From the NCBI GenBank assembly GCA_947579605.1, contig OX388311.1, positions 23,748,951-23,812,950 of the forward strand: 64,000 bases of DNA, written 5' to 3'. Shown piece after piece: positions 12,901 through 26,469 of this stretch; positions within the stretch are counted from its first letter, which is position 1, and every line of letters begins with the position of its first letter. The translations under genes and the position numbers were made by a program. Source of the DNA: Athripsodes cinereus (lineage: Eukaryota > Arthropoda > Insecta > Trichoptera > Leptoceridae). The notes under the pieces were generated by a model. That model had not been told where the DNA came from. It made no database searches and saw only the letters and a program-made list of their open reading frames with translations.

Positions 12901-15710
12901 TATTATATCTTCAGTGAGTAACAAACACTTCACATGTGCCATGTCACATACCAAATAAAATTAAACAAGATTCATACATACATACAAATTATAAACCTTT
13001 CAAGGATAAAAGTTGGCGTTTCAAATGTGACAATATACAAGAATCACTAACTGACAATGTTAATATGACACTTTCCCCGAATATTCCCATCACTTATTCC
13101 CAGAGATTTCACATTTCCAGGTAAAAATAAATTGCAAAATTTACTCAAAATAAATTTGACACTCATAGCAACAGAACGTTCGGCGAAAGTTGTCCGAAAA
13201 ATAGTTACACAAAATAAGGCTTTTTATTATTATAATACATAAATATTTAATATTAATATATTTATAATTCTACTACAATGTTGATTCACTTCTTTGGATA
13301 TTTAGAACGCACTCGTATATCAATAGTCTACATAAGTAATAGGTTAAGATAATTGTCTTTAGTTGTGTAGACTAAGCTAGCAAATGAAATTACCCGAGTG
13401 ACCAATAGTTTAAAATAAAGAATAAATTTAAGACCATTCTTCAAATGTGTTAATTGTAGCGTTAAGAAAAAATAAATAATTTGCGCTGAACACTATAATG
13501 TATGTATTTAGATCTACAACCCCATAATCTTACAACCTTATATAATAAGGGATAAACAGGAATAATGTTAATGTAAGTTTACATATCACTATTTTGTGCT
13601 TCAGTTCAATTCATACTACATACATAATTCACTATAAACAATATCATATTACATAATCCACAATATCCCCTAACAAACACCACATTAAACCATTTTTAAT
13701 TACAAATCAGATGTTAAATTTCCTTGCAAACCTATTTATGGATATTCGATTCCCAAACTAGCCAAGTACATAAATCTCGTGTGCAATCATTATTATTATG
13801 GATGTATAGAAACAGATATTTCAACCTATACTTCAAAGTCTCACGCTAGTACTTTATTTTTTATAATATATCATAAATAACTTAACGAAAAAGGCCACAC
13901 TCCTCTTGAATACAACACAACATGTCTGATAACTCAATAGCAGAGGCCTGAGTCAATAACACATTTTCACATTACGTTTTCGTTCCGTTAACATTCGAGT
14001 ATAGACGAAGTTGCAAGCAAGTGTCAATTTTGTTGCTAAGATACACAATAGTTACGAAAATTAACACTTTGGCGCAACGTCATCTGCATTTGAATGCTAA
14101 CGGAACGAAAACGTAACGTGAAAATGTGTTATTGACTCAGGCCTCAGGAGTGTATAACATCAGTTACACATCCCATATTCAAACTGAAAACCATATCTGG
14201 TTTACATATGATGAAAAAATATAACATGATGAACAAAAATTGTGCAGTTTCATAAGTGTTTTTATAATGAAAAAATGCACTGGCTTGGCACATAACACAT
14301 AAATGCAACGAACACATGACTCGGTACACATTATCTGCGTAATGTTAGGTGACAGTTTGATTTGTATATTATCTAAAAATAGGAGAAAGTAACCACACTT
14401 CATAGTAATTATGACCACGGATAACCTCAGTCCACTAAAAATATTTTAAATTCCCTAATACATATATAAATCAAGCCATATTATTTAGACAAAATCACAA
14501 TTTACCACCCACAATGAATTACATTAAACTAATCATCTCATACATATCACGACACCAAATTGGCAACGGTGAATATATAAAATGGCGACAATTTCTTATC
14601 AACTCTGTGACACGGCGCCACAGCATTACACCAAGTTTGCTTGTATGCAATAAGTTACATTTAAGTACTGACCTTAAATTGATTTTATTAATTATTCAAA
14701 TTTTACTATTTCCCTTCCTACCTATAACGCTGGTGCCATTGTTTTCACTAAATGAAATATGTGACTAGTGAAATTTATGAAAATATTATGTATAGAAAAG
14801 GTTTTTCCCTGCAATTTAAACAACATAATTACATTTTGGTTATTTCATTTGTCCAAAATTAACACAGTACAAAAATTCTGATTGCGTTACTAGATTAACT
14901 GAAATATAGAATGAATCATAGGTGAGAATAATTGAAAGAACATTATTCAAGCACTGTTAGACCTTACACGAGAAGAACTGATGATAAAATGAAAATATAC
15001 TGTAAGATGAAACATGAATAGAACATGTTACATAATTACATAAAAAGAAACAAAAATATATTCAGAATTTTCTCATACTCGTGATTACTACAGCTGGACA
15101 AATAATTTCCCCCTATTGTTGAATATAATATCTGTTTTATTACAATTTATATATTTAACTCGGTACAACATATAAAATTATTATTCCTGAATTACATTTG
15201 TACAACGTGTTGAAATAATTATTCCATACATAATAATAATACATACAATAAGAATAATAATCATAAATCTACAAATATTTAGGTAAAAAATATCATTTTT
15301 TTAACAAAATACAAAATATATCTTCATATTCTGACAATAATATGTGCAATATACATACATATTTATACATACAATGATATTGTTATTATTCCTATTGAAT
15401 ATATTGAAAAAACAAACTCAAAGGAACTGATGAAATTATTTGTATAAAATTTATAGCCCCCCTATTTATTATGTAAACAACATTATATAATAATAATAAA
15501 TAGGACCACTACACATAGTGGCCACCAATGATATATAAATTCTGTCAGTGTATTTGTAATATTAAAAGTTATATAGAATGTAGAGTTGAGAATGGGAATA
15601 TGCCCCCGGGGGCTAATCCATTTCTTAATAATTTTATGACAATTAAAATCCTATTGCACGGCTCTTCAAGTAAAAAACCATCAGAACTTTTAAACACTCT
15701 TTAGTTTCAC
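6991..15710. other. Long gene-free AT-rich stretch, possibly 3' UTR of transportin in part
   Basis: No exon-like or tRNA-like sequence was found in about 8.7 kb. It holds a (TA)n tract near 8558-8580, one palindromic MITE (13943-14145), a fragment of the dispersed repeat (11335-11370), and few other transposon fragments compared with the rest of the window. A candidate splice acceptor at 15711 on the minus strand suggests that transportin transcripts continue leftwards into this stretch. How far is unknown. Confidence 0.35.
13943..14145. mobile_element. Palindromic MITE, copy 1 (203 bp)
   Basis: Terminal inverted repeats begin GAGGCCTGAGTCAAT and continue through ACACATTTTCAC and GTTTTCGTTCCGTTA, so most of the element can fold on itself. 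No ORF. A second copy of exactly the same length is at 39729-39931 and a relative at 45000-45185. Confidence 0.85.
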
Positions 15711-16050
15711 CTGAAAAAGACAAATGGCGTGTAAAATTAGTTGGGTAAACTAAAAATTAAACAAGACATATATCGTACATATAAATATACCTAAATTAAG
15801 GCTTTTAAATAACAAATCCTAATATTATTTATTCCAATTCTACCCATCCTAAATGTCATATTTTTAGGGTATAGAGAGGACAACTTCTATGTTCATTGTC
15901 TACTTGTGCCCCCCCTCCCCTTGTGGTGATATCTTGATAGTACAAATAGATGAATATATCATTATGCTAAAAATATTCTTATAATTTTTTTGAAGGGTAT
16001 ATCTGTACCAATATCACTGTCTTAGTAAACAAAAAATAAAAATACTATAC
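15711..16050 (-). other. Candidate 3' UTR intron of transportin
   Basis: Reading the minus strand, a donor CAG|GTATAG occurs 12 bases after the TAA stop (exon end at 16051). A good acceptor, TCTTTTTCAG|GTGAAA, follows 340 bases later (exon start at 15710). Both are seen in the sequence; use in vivo is inference. Confidence 0.4.
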
Positions 16051-16062
16051 CTGAAAATTCCA

Positions 16063-17530
16063 TTACAGCCCGTACCCCTCCCTGAGCCTTATACTGAGTT
16101 GCTGTGGGAACTGATCGCTGAATCTCTTCCAATTCTCATCACCCACTTGCGCTTTAAAGGTGTGTAAAATCTAAAAATCAATACAACACATTTAATATAA
16201 AATTCTTTAAAACAATTGTCAAATATGATAGGCAGGATGGAACAATTACTTGACAGTGAAAATCTCACCTATGAGTATTATTATATCTTTTTGTATTTAC
16301 TTTTATCTGTTAAGGAAAAAGCCATTATGTCCATGTCCATGTCCATGATGAATTAAATTTTCTTTCATTTTTCTTTTAAGGATAGTTCTGTTGCATTTCA
16401 AACAAAAAGTTACGAGCTTTTACAATGGGAATTTATATTTAAAGTATACAAATATTGAAATACTAATTAGCGACTTTGTTTTTAACAATGAAGATTTGTA
16501 GTTATCCTACTACCAATCCACTTGAAGAAGATGTTGTGTTGGGATAGATAGACAGAGATAGAATGTTCAATGAAATTACCTTGCTAAACATTTCCTTCAG
16601 ATCGTCCTTTATTTGCACCCAGGATGCTACTGCATCACAGAAATAGACAAAGTCATGTACCACACCTCCGGGATTCACCGTAATCATCTGACACATTCCA
16701 CGGAATGCTGAGTCCTTCTCGTCATTATCTCGAATGTTGCGTAATGACATACACCTGTAACCATTGTATTACCATCACAAATATCTGCTACGAATCCCAT
16801 GACATACAAACAACTACAATATTTGACTAAATATTAACATTCTGTGACTGAAACTCATTATTACCAATTAATAAGTTTGGTAAATTATTGACGTTTATTT
16901 GTCCCTAGCCAACCTGATCTATATTAGATTCCCGAGTCCGAGATATTATTCATTTTTCATATTGTCAAAGAGGTTATTAACACCAAAGCTAATGGACTAC
17001 ATCCAGTGTGGAATGTGTTATCAGTAACAACGTGAATCAAGCAAATTAATTCAACCACCATCACATGAACCCCGTGCTAAAATTTTTGGTTAAGTTGATG
17101 GTAAATATGTCCTGAGACAAATTCAGTATAGAGGGGGTAGAAAGCATTAGTATTATATTTGCCAGAAGGATGTGTAGAATAATGTGTTCAACATATAAAT
17201 ACAAATAAGTATAGTCCAGTTAGGGGGGTATAGTGCCACAAACAAAATATTATGGAAAAATATGAATAATAATAATAATAACAACATATTGTTAAAAACG
17301 TAATCAAAAAAACACTAACAATAATAATAATAATAAACTATTACTTGGATTCCACACTGAAAGCATAATACATAATAATAATATGTTCAAATGAATTTTA
17401 TCAATAAAGTATAAGAATTTCCAATACATTACATCACGTGATACACAGAACTGAATGTGGGTAAATCAATAAAGTAAGTCTCGTAGCAGAAACAAAGAAA
17501 ATAATGTGAAGTCAACATAATTATATATAT

Positions 17531-17565
<35 letters not shown>

Positions 17566-20500
17566 AATTTAACACATGAAACTACCATATAAGGCTTAGA
17601 AAAGACAACGTCACCTTATTCGGTAGTGCCCCGGACGGGACTTGAACCCGCATCCCTTAACCTTGTCGCGAGGAGTGCTTTGTCCAATTAAGCTACCGGG
17701 CGACTTGCCGAAGGCTCCGATATTCTCTCTTATAAACCCGATGACAGCTTCATGTGTAGGTATTGTTCTGAGATACCTAGTATGGGTATCCCATGTTGGA
17801 TACTACCACATGTAGTCAGACAGGATTATACCTATCATGAACTCTCTAGGTATGATTCCAGAGACATCTATTTATATTCTATTATCATTTTTGGTTTGTA
17901 TCATTGCTGTTAGCTTTGATGCGAACCTAGATGTCGCTAGTGTCACTGAACATTTTTCTCACTGAGCAGGTGAGTCGACAGGTATGTTAATCGATGTATT
18001 TTTACAATTGAACCATTGTATGAGGTCATATATGTAAATTTAACACATGAAACTACCATATAAGGCTTAGAAAAGACAACGTCACCTTATTCGGTAGTGC
18101 CCCGGACGGGACTTGAACCCGCATCCCTTAACCTTGTCGCGAGGAGTGCTTTGTCCAATTAAGCTACCGGGCGACTTGCCGAAGGCTCCGATATTCTCTC
18201 TTATAAACCCGATGACAGCTTCATGTGTAGGTATTGTTCTGAGATACCTAGTATGGGTATCCCATGTTGGATACTACCACATGTAGTCAGACAGGATTAT
18301 ACCTATCATGAACTCTCTAGGTATGATTCCAGAGACATCTATTTATATTCTATTATCATTTTTGGTTTGTATCATTGCTGTTAGCTTTGATGCGAACCTA
18401 GATGTCGCTAGTGTCACTGAACATTTTTCTCACTGAGCAGGTGAGTCGACAGGTATGTTAATCGATGTATTTTTACAATTGAACCATTGTATGAGGTCAT
18501 ATATGTAAATTTAACACATGAAACTACCATATAAGGCTTAGANNNNNNNNNNNNNNNNNNNNNNNNNNNNNNNNNNNNNNNNNNNNNNNNNNNNNNNNNN
18601 NNNNNNNNNNNNNNNNNNNNNNNNNNNNNNNNNNNNNNNNNNNNNNNNNNNNNNNNNNNNNNNNNNNNNNNNNNNNNNNNNNNNNNNNNNNNNNNNNNNN
18701 NNNNNNNNNNNNNNNNNNNNNNNNNNNNNNNNNNNNNNNNNNAAGATAAGAAGATTCTTGTGCTGGTATTTGGAGAATGCAAACACCAATGTCTCTAGAA
18801 TGAAACCTAGGTATGGTACTAATTCTGTGCAAGCTTCCTCTTCCAGTGTAGCAAATGCAGAACAAGCCGCCTCTTGGACTCGTTTGTTGCTGTCCAAAAT
18901 ACGTTTCAACAACTGTAACCAATAATATTTTGTTAAACAAAATTTAACAAACAAATTTTCTATTGGAATATGTTGTGCCAAAATCTATAGTCACAAAATT
19001 ATACAGGCAAAAGCAAACCAATCCTCCATTACATCTCCATTTGTTAACTCAGCTACACAACTACATATTAGTGTTAACTCGATACAAAACATTGATTATC
19101 CCAGTTTGAGGCTGGTATTGGATAATACATTGTTGTGTAATGCCAATATTTTTATTAAATACAAGAAGTTTTATAAGATAATGTTAGATAGAATGCAGGT
19201 GGTGAATATCTTGAAGAGTTCCAAAAACATAAATAGAAACACTTCTATAAGTGATGTTTTTCTAATTATTGCTACAGAATAAATAGTGCAAACTTACTTC
19301 AGTGAGCAATGGTTTAAGGTAGAGCTCATGAGGCTGGCTGACCACCCAATGAGAATATCTGGAAAGGGTCCAGCAAGTGATGGCTCTCACGAGAGCCTTG
19401 TTATCTGAAAGTCTGCCTACCAGGTAGGGCACCAACTCTGAGAGGTGTGGCATCATGCCTGTGAGACATCCTTCAGCAACAGCTCCCAAAACCAAGATAG
19501 CACTCTCCTGTGGAAATAAACAATTTCAAAATGATATTAACAACCTCAAGGAAAGTAGTTACTTCTTTAAGACAATTTTTTGATGACAGTGTTGAGCAAA
19601 ATTTCTTTCACTATGATTTAAAATTGTCTATAATAATGAAAATAATACACTTAATTGTAAAAAGAAGTTTTCAGGAACCTAGGAAAAAACAGAATCCAAG
19701 CGTTTTTTAAATATACCCATTTCAAACCCCTCTTGTATCATAAAGAAAACAGGTCTTTATAGACATTTATTATCATAACTGAGGAGTTTATATCAATAGC
19801 CAGCATTTCATCTACTTTATTATTTTCTGTACATGGGTAAGAACAGCAATCATTACAAAGTATCATAAAATTATCACTTATACAATTCAATGCACAGAAG
19901 GCAAATTTATCACTAGATTGTGATATCTTCGAATTAAATCGGTCACGATACTGGCCATAACACCTTCAAAATTTCATACAAATTAAAACAACACATAAAT
20001 ATAAAGACCTTTATACAGTAAACCCTCGCTATTTCGAACCCCGTTATTTCGAAATTCGTCGTAATTCGAAATATTCCCCCCAAAAATGTCCCCATAATGA
20101 AATTTTCATACAAAAGACATTTATAATTCGAAATCCCCGCTAATACGTAATTCGAAATAATATTTGGTCCTTTCAAAACAAAACAATAGAAATTTGTATA
20201 TTGTAATTCGAAAACATTTGGTTGCCATAAAAAATACCCTTATTTTTTCCCAAAGCTCCTTCAGGGACAATAAAACTTATTATGTGAAATTTGTGTTCAC
20301 ACTAATACACATAAAGGACCTACCCACTACCCAGCTACATAATAATATTTAACAACGGGATTTCCAAATTTCTAAGTAGATCTCCTATGTTGTATGTAAA
20401 CATCGTAAATGTATTGTATTTCAATATGTACCTATCTACAGCTGTTTTGAGTATGTACCAGGTACCTGCTACCTATATATATCCTCTGGCTCATAGCGTG

Positions 20501-23500
20501 ATCGATGTACATTATGTACTTCCGTGTTGTTCATGGGCGTCTCGTCATACGTACCTATACCTACTCGAAATATTTTGTGTTTTAATATTTTTATTTTCCA
20601 TTCCAATAAATATTTTATATCCGAACTTTTATACACGTTTTAAATACAAATTTGGTCAAAAATAGTTTTCCCATTTTTTAACATTTATAGTGAACTTTTA
20701 GTAACGTGTGTGAAGTGAAGCATTAAAATTATGTATTTTTAAATATTTGACTGTGTTTTAGGTACGTATTTATATTTGTGTATTGTTTAGGTAGGTACAT
20801 ACATATTTAGATTTACATGTGTGTGTAATTTAATTATGTCAAAAACTGTTAGTTTCATCAATATTTTGTTACCTTCATTGTGCAAAATGCAAGGATTGGA
20901 CAAAAACGTGGTATGTGATAGAAGCTTTACATTTATGATAAACCACGATACGCCCATGACGTCTTTATTACGTATGTTTTACTACAAACTATTCCATTCT
21001 TGTACAAAGGGTCGCCTGTTTATTTGTAATGCGTATAAGAGTAGTAGAAATTGTTAGCCCTTTCCATGCGGCTCTTTCATCAGCGTTACAAATGTTTTTT
21101 TTTGTTTGAACGCGCGAAATTTAAAAAAACCCAAGTCCAAATCAGCTGTTTCTATTACGTATGGTACCTATGGCTATAATAATATATATTATATACTGCG
21201 TTTATCAAAATTATTTCGAAAATTTCGATTTATCGGGGTTTTCGCTAATTCGAAATCAGATTTTCGAGGTCCCTTGGATTTCGAAATAACGAGGTTTTAC
21301 TGTAGTATCATTAAAATATAATAAACATAATACTTGGATATAATTACATATTATGGAATATAATTATCTACTTATTTACATTTGGGTGTGTATTGATAAT
21401 GTGATTAAGTTATAAACCATTATTATTACTCAACATGACACTGAATTCCAAGAAAAACAATATTGAATCATAAAAGATAACAAACAACAAATAAAGATAA
21501 ATAAAAACTCAAGATATTTTTGTTGATTATATAAACATCCACCTGTCAAATTAATTTTAACAATAGTGCAGTAGTACCCATTGTAAGAATTAGTTAGGAC
21601 ACAATTGAAGGAATGCAAAAATCATAAGAATTTAATTGTTACATAAGGCAATACTTTTTATCATGAAGGGCAAAGCAGAATGGCAGCGGGATTCGAATTG
21701 TGGACCTTTCACTCAATTCAACAAACTATTGCCTCGATGAAGATCAAATCCTTGATATTCAAAATACAGGGTATATAATAGCATACGAATTGGATTGTAT
21801 ATCAATACGGCATTAGCGTGGATATAAATGTGTGCGATTTTAATGGTAAACATATAAAATTTGTTGGTAATAAAAAACATAATATGGGTATACCTTTATA
21901 ATCCAATCATCATGGAAAAGTGTGTCCTGAAGAATGGGAAACAGAACGGGGAGCAAATCATTTCTGAAGACATTGGCCAGCACATCAAGAGCAGCAGCTG
22001 AACACTTTCTCAAGTTCCAGTCTGACAGGGTGCCATCATCCTCCATGCCTCCGTCGTCATCTGAATCTGATTCATTGCCATCACCGCCACCTTTGAAAAA
22101 GTGAAAAAAGAGAATATTTTAAGTTCTAAAGTTTAATTTCAATGACTCAATCTAATTAAGAAACCCAAGGTTCGGATCAGCTAACAGTATAATATATCTT
22201 CTTAATAAAAACATAATACTTCTTGTGAAAATTTATGACTAAAAAATATGCAGAATGGTCTTTAAAATATAAGTCTTCTGTACACTTTGGTGTTTCTCAC
22301 ACCTTTATTTATTTATGATTTATAATTAAGCCAATGAGTCAATTTATATAATAGAATGTAATAGGATATGAAGTGGAGAAATCATTACAATATGATTCCT
22401 TCCATTTGACTCATGATACAAGTTCATATCATAATTGTTTAAATGTCACCCATCCTATAAATTAAGGGATTCTTAAAGTATGTTTTATATAGACAATAAC
22501 ATGTTAGTATTTTCACTATTGTCTATGAATTTGATGTATAAAAGCAAATAGAAAATTTAACATTACAGGTGAAATTGATCGATGTCTTACCAGTTTGTTT
22601 GTTATGTCTAGGTCTGTAGAACCTGGGTCTGATGTCCTGATCTCTGTCAGGGACAGTGTCGTCATCTTCCATATCAGCCCTCAGCAATATGATGTCAATG
22701 TCTGAATAGCGCATGCCCCTCACTAGTATGGGCAATAGTCTGGGCAGGTGTGCTTGTAGAGCCTCACGACACACTGGCTGCTCGCCCAGGGACAACCACC
22801 ATTCGCAGGCTTCTAATGCAACACCTTCATCATTGTCTTGAGTACGCACCAACATATACTAAGGGAAATTACATAGATACATATTTAATACACAATATCT
22901 TATAGATCATTAAGAGTCATGTGCTCCTTTCTATAAAGTTGTCAAATATTTGAAGAACAAACAACTTAACTTGTGTTCCTATGTTATAACTGACAATAAA
23001 AGTGGTTTGGCTGTGGTTAGCATCGTTTTTAGCAATATATTATTACTGACAATAAGACAATTCTTACAAGGATCATTACAGCTGAAGGCCAATGCGATAA
23101 TCCATGAATATTATAAATAGACTTTAATAAAATAATGGATCAAAGTGTACAATATTACACAACAATGAACACGCCAAAAGCGACAGATAACAGTCACTAA
23201 TGCATTGTTAATAGCAAGGTTAAAAACTTCCTTGAAAACACGTGAGAAGGAAGTGGAATGATGCCGTTCATCAGTACAGTTAGTATTATGGAAAGAGACA
23301 CCACCCCAAAATCTCTCCCTTCACGTGGTACACTTCAAGTAACAAATTATGGCCAAGTTGATAAGTTTTTTTTGTCACATCGGTAACCCCAGACCTCTTT
23401 ATAATTTTCTATCTATGATCTATAAGCTCAAAAAAGCAACAACAAATGTGAATGGAAGAAGACTAGAGTCAATGAATGCCATTTTCAGTATGGTGGTTTG

Positions 23501-26277
23501 AAGTTTTACGAACACACATTACATTTATTCGTTAACACAAAACTACTGTCAACCATAATATTGTGAGTCATTCCAAATGGTTGCAACTATCATAAAACTA
23601 ATGTTTTCATAACAAGGACTACAAACCTATATTTATATTTAAATTTGCCCATAAATTAGCATTGTGTAGTTTCCCCAACTAACAGAACTAATATGGGTCA
23701 TGCTTTTCCCAATCTCGACAATATAATTATGAATGTATAAATTAACTTACTTCAATAATGTTAGACATGTGTGGCATTAGTCTATCCAGTCGGACTTCTA
23801 GCAACATGACAAGAGCGTGGCACACATTTTTCCTGACGTACACATCTTCATCCATCGACAATCTGAATAGATTCTGTAATAAAAAAACAGATTAACTTTT
23901 TCTTCTTTCTTATTTCACTTACCAAATATGTACCTACTGGCATCCAAATTTAAGAAGAAAATAAATTTATTCATTTGTTACTTGAGTAAAATAAAGATTT
24001 GATTATTGATGACATACATAGAAAATACACCAATTTATATTTTTTTTATGAATTTTGACACAATTGAATGGAATGTCGTTCGGGTTTAAAGAGTACTCTT
24101 AACCAAGCCTTGAGTTGATTCATAATCGTCGATAATCTGTATCACATACTCCTTAAGGAAGTTCACAAAAGTATGTGCATAGTAAACGACATGCCTGCCT
24201 AGTTAATACATATTTAGATAGGTTGATTATGTGAAAATAGTATTATCTGGAATGATTAATATAGATTGGTTTAAAATCAAAAGTAATGGTTTATACCACT
24301 TTATATAACACGGGAAATATTTTTTGTTTATATGTCGCATTTGTCTACTTTGCAAGGATTATAAATTTTAAATAAAAAATGTTACATTGTGAACAATAAG
24401 TAGGAATAAATACTAAATTAGAAACTAAAATAAGACTTGCAATTGTTTACTGGTATGCTTCCATTGTTATATCCACCAATACAACTGACAACTACCTTGT
24501 ATAAAAAAACATTTTGGCACAATTCCATTGTCATTCAATTAAATATAAACCAATTCATTACTTATAAAATGTGCATTCTTTGCACATGTCTCAGTGTCTG
24601 CACACATTACAAAGGAATAACAAAACATCATCCTTCACGTATTGACATAAATGTTTGGTTTTAAATATCTTGGGGTCCATTATAATTAAATACATTCAAT
24701 AGTTCTTCAGGAAAGCTAACAGTATAAATATATGTATCTATATCAAATTTATATTTCCCACAAGCTGGGTAACCAGTGGACTAACTGGATGTAATGAATA
24801 TACCACTGTCCTCTTCATACCACAAATAATTTAACTATTCTAAATGGGTGGCATAACTTATAGCTTAATTAAAGATGTTAAATTTCTCATTAATGAATAA
24901 GATAAATAAAGTTACCTCTTTACTTTTTATGATTTGTGTTGTTAAATAATTCTAGCATGTGATGAAAACTAATTACCTTAAAGTATGTGGAAAAGAATGA
25001 CAACCAAATCTGTTTAATGGGGAAGTATGATAAATGCAGTAAAATATATGTGAATAGTAGTAATATTTACCTCAATGAAGGAGTCCACGTGTACCATTAA
25101 GGCCTGAGTTCTACTGACAATGAAAGGATTAACACAGGCTATGGCATGAGATCGTATTTTGGGACTAGTGTGTTGAAAAAACTGAAGAAATTTGGGGATG
25201 AGGATGTTCACTGGCCTCTGCAGAGCATCACTGTCCAGTAGTTCTGTTGAATCCTCACAAATCTTTTGTAAAGCACTAAACGCACCCTGGATAAAATATA
25301 AAATTAATGTTATAAAAAAATTCAAATAACTTTAGAATCATGGTAACAAAAATCTATCTCCATAAGATTAAATTGCACAATCTATTCAAATCCAGTAAAA
25401 TTTTGAAAAAAAAACTCATCAGTACACAAGGGATTTGCAGCAAATATGCCTTAAATAATCTAATCCCTTCAGTGAGCTTTCTTATTTGGCTGAAACCTGT
25501 AACTTCAGATATTAAAACGTAATGGTCACTGCAAAATAATGAAGAGCTGATCAAAACATTATAATAACAAGTCTAATTTTTTGTTGATAGAGGGATGCCA
25601 ACCTCGCAAACATTGTAATCCTGAGAGTCCAACATCTGGCACAATGCAGGCAGAAGTTCTGGCCAGTTAGTTAGGTCACCCTTGGAGGCAATAGTTGTGA
25701 TGAGAATACCCACAGTTGCGCGAATCAACGGAGAAGGATCTCCCACAGCAGACAGGCATTCCCGTTTAATGAACTCACACACTTCAGGGTGAAACCTATT
25801 GTAACACGCCGTGACATTGTTCTTCAATATCAAACCGCTCAAGGATCGTGTAGATTCATCTTCTGTTAACACCTTCGTCAGTACAAATATTAAGTAGTTG
25901 TTGAAATCAGGAAATTTGTTCAATTCTTCAACTTTCTGGACATGCCGTTAAGGAAAATCATAATGACAGTTAAAACGCTGTGGCCGAAAAATCGATTTTT
26001 CGACATCGACAGCGCCCTGAAAATACATCAATTTACATGAAAATAGCAAATGTTTAATATAAATCAATGATTGTTAGAGTGAAAAAACATATAAAACACC
26101 GAGAAAATACAAAGTAATTAAGCGAAAATCGTTAAAATACAGAATGCACTACAATGCTTTGATAAAGGATACAGCTTGTACAGCTCTTTGTATGGCCGTC
26201 TCTGGAGACTGAGATTCTTTCAGGAGAGTAATAATCTGCCTTAAACCTTCAGGCTGCGGTTTCCACTCCATTTTCAT
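16063..26277 (-). CDS. Tnpo: Transportin-1 (karyopherin beta-2), gene interrupted by assembly gap
   Basis: Nuclear import receptor of the importin-beta family, carrying PY-NLS cargo through pores and releasing it on RanGTP. Coding exons: 26173-26277, 25603-25935, 25071-25286, 23751-23873, 22591-22858, 21894-22090, 19298-19507, 18743-18912 (cut by the N run), 16580-16754, 16063-16170. All junctions are GT-AG and in phase. Landmarks: N-terminal [44 protein letters not shown], the acidic loop at residues ~330-395 ([21 protein letters not shown]), [26 protein letters not shown] and the ending [13 protein letters not shown]. Start: ATG at 26277 (second in-frame ATG 26271), with an in-frame stop upstream. 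Legible protein is about 633 residues against ~890 for the family. The missing ~255 residues lie between KYQHKNLLI and the exon starting CMSLRNIRD, i.e. at the gap. A non-autonomous pogo-like element and a satellite array occupy introns. Confidence 0.95.
17522..17562. repeat. TA microsatellite
   Basis: Nearly pure (TA)n tract immediately left of the 471-bp repeat array; part of a transportin intron. Confidence 0.9.
17561..18542 (-). repeat. Tandem 471-bp repeat with tRNA-like head, running into assembly gap
   Basis: The unit starts ATGTAAATTTAACACATGAA at 17561, again at 18032 and again at 18503: two full units of exactly 471 bp that look identical, plus a third cut off by the N run. On the minus strand each unit carries a tRNA-like segment (17623-17703 and 18094-18174) with an A-box-like TAGCTTAATTGG and a perfect B box GGTTCAAGTCC. 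Its acceptor arms do not pair cleanly, so it is a tRNA-derived SINE head, not a tRNA gene. The array is inside transportin and explains why the assembly broke here. Confidence 0.9.
18543..18742. other. Assembly gap, 200 N
   Basis: Exactly 200 N, most likely a placeholder length. It is flanked by a tandem repeat on the left and an open transportin exon on the right. It must hide at least ~750 coding bases plus introns. Confidence 0.95.
20016..21302. mobile_element. Non-autonomous pogo/Tigger-like element
   Basis: Flanked by TA dinucleotides (20014-20015 and 21303-21304). Ends are inverted: left CAGTAAACCCTCGCTATTTC, right (reverse complement) CAGTAAAACCTCGTTATTTC. Both subterminal zones carry many copies of AATTCGAAAT or TTTCGAA. 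No transposase is recognisable in the 1287 bp. It sits in the transportin intron between the exons at 19298-19507 and 21894-22090. Confidence 0.8.
21675..21745 (-). repeat. tRNA-derived SINE fragment
   Basis: On the minus strand a B-box-like ATTCGAATCCC is followed by CTGCCATTCTGC. Short and degraded; it lies in the same transportin intron. Confidence 0.4.
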
Positions 26278-26469
26278 AATTATTTGCTTCAATATTCTTT
26301 GTACGTCTCACTGTCTCACAGAAACACTCGCACTTGCGGAACAACCATGCCAAAAACCAACGATAAAATTGCTTCAGTGTTGCCAGTTTGTCTATGGTCC
26401 GGTCATCCCATTCCATAGAAACAAAATTATGCTCGATCAATAAAAACAGTTCCTTGGATGAAATTTAAG

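Noticed and set aside
17623..17703. Functional tRNA gene
   Set aside because: B box is good but the acceptor and anticodon arms do not pair properly and the sequence is part of a tandem 471-bp unit. The heads at 35935, 38522, 45582, 30036, 45208, 50828 and 53125 were rejected as tRNA genes for the same kind of reason: each continues into a shared SINE body.
17561..18542. CRISPR-like array
   Set aside because: Units are 471 bp without spacers, in an insect intron.
18414..18981. Long minus-strand frames running through the N run
   Set aside because: Produced by translating N as open sequence; only the transportin part 18743-18912 is real.
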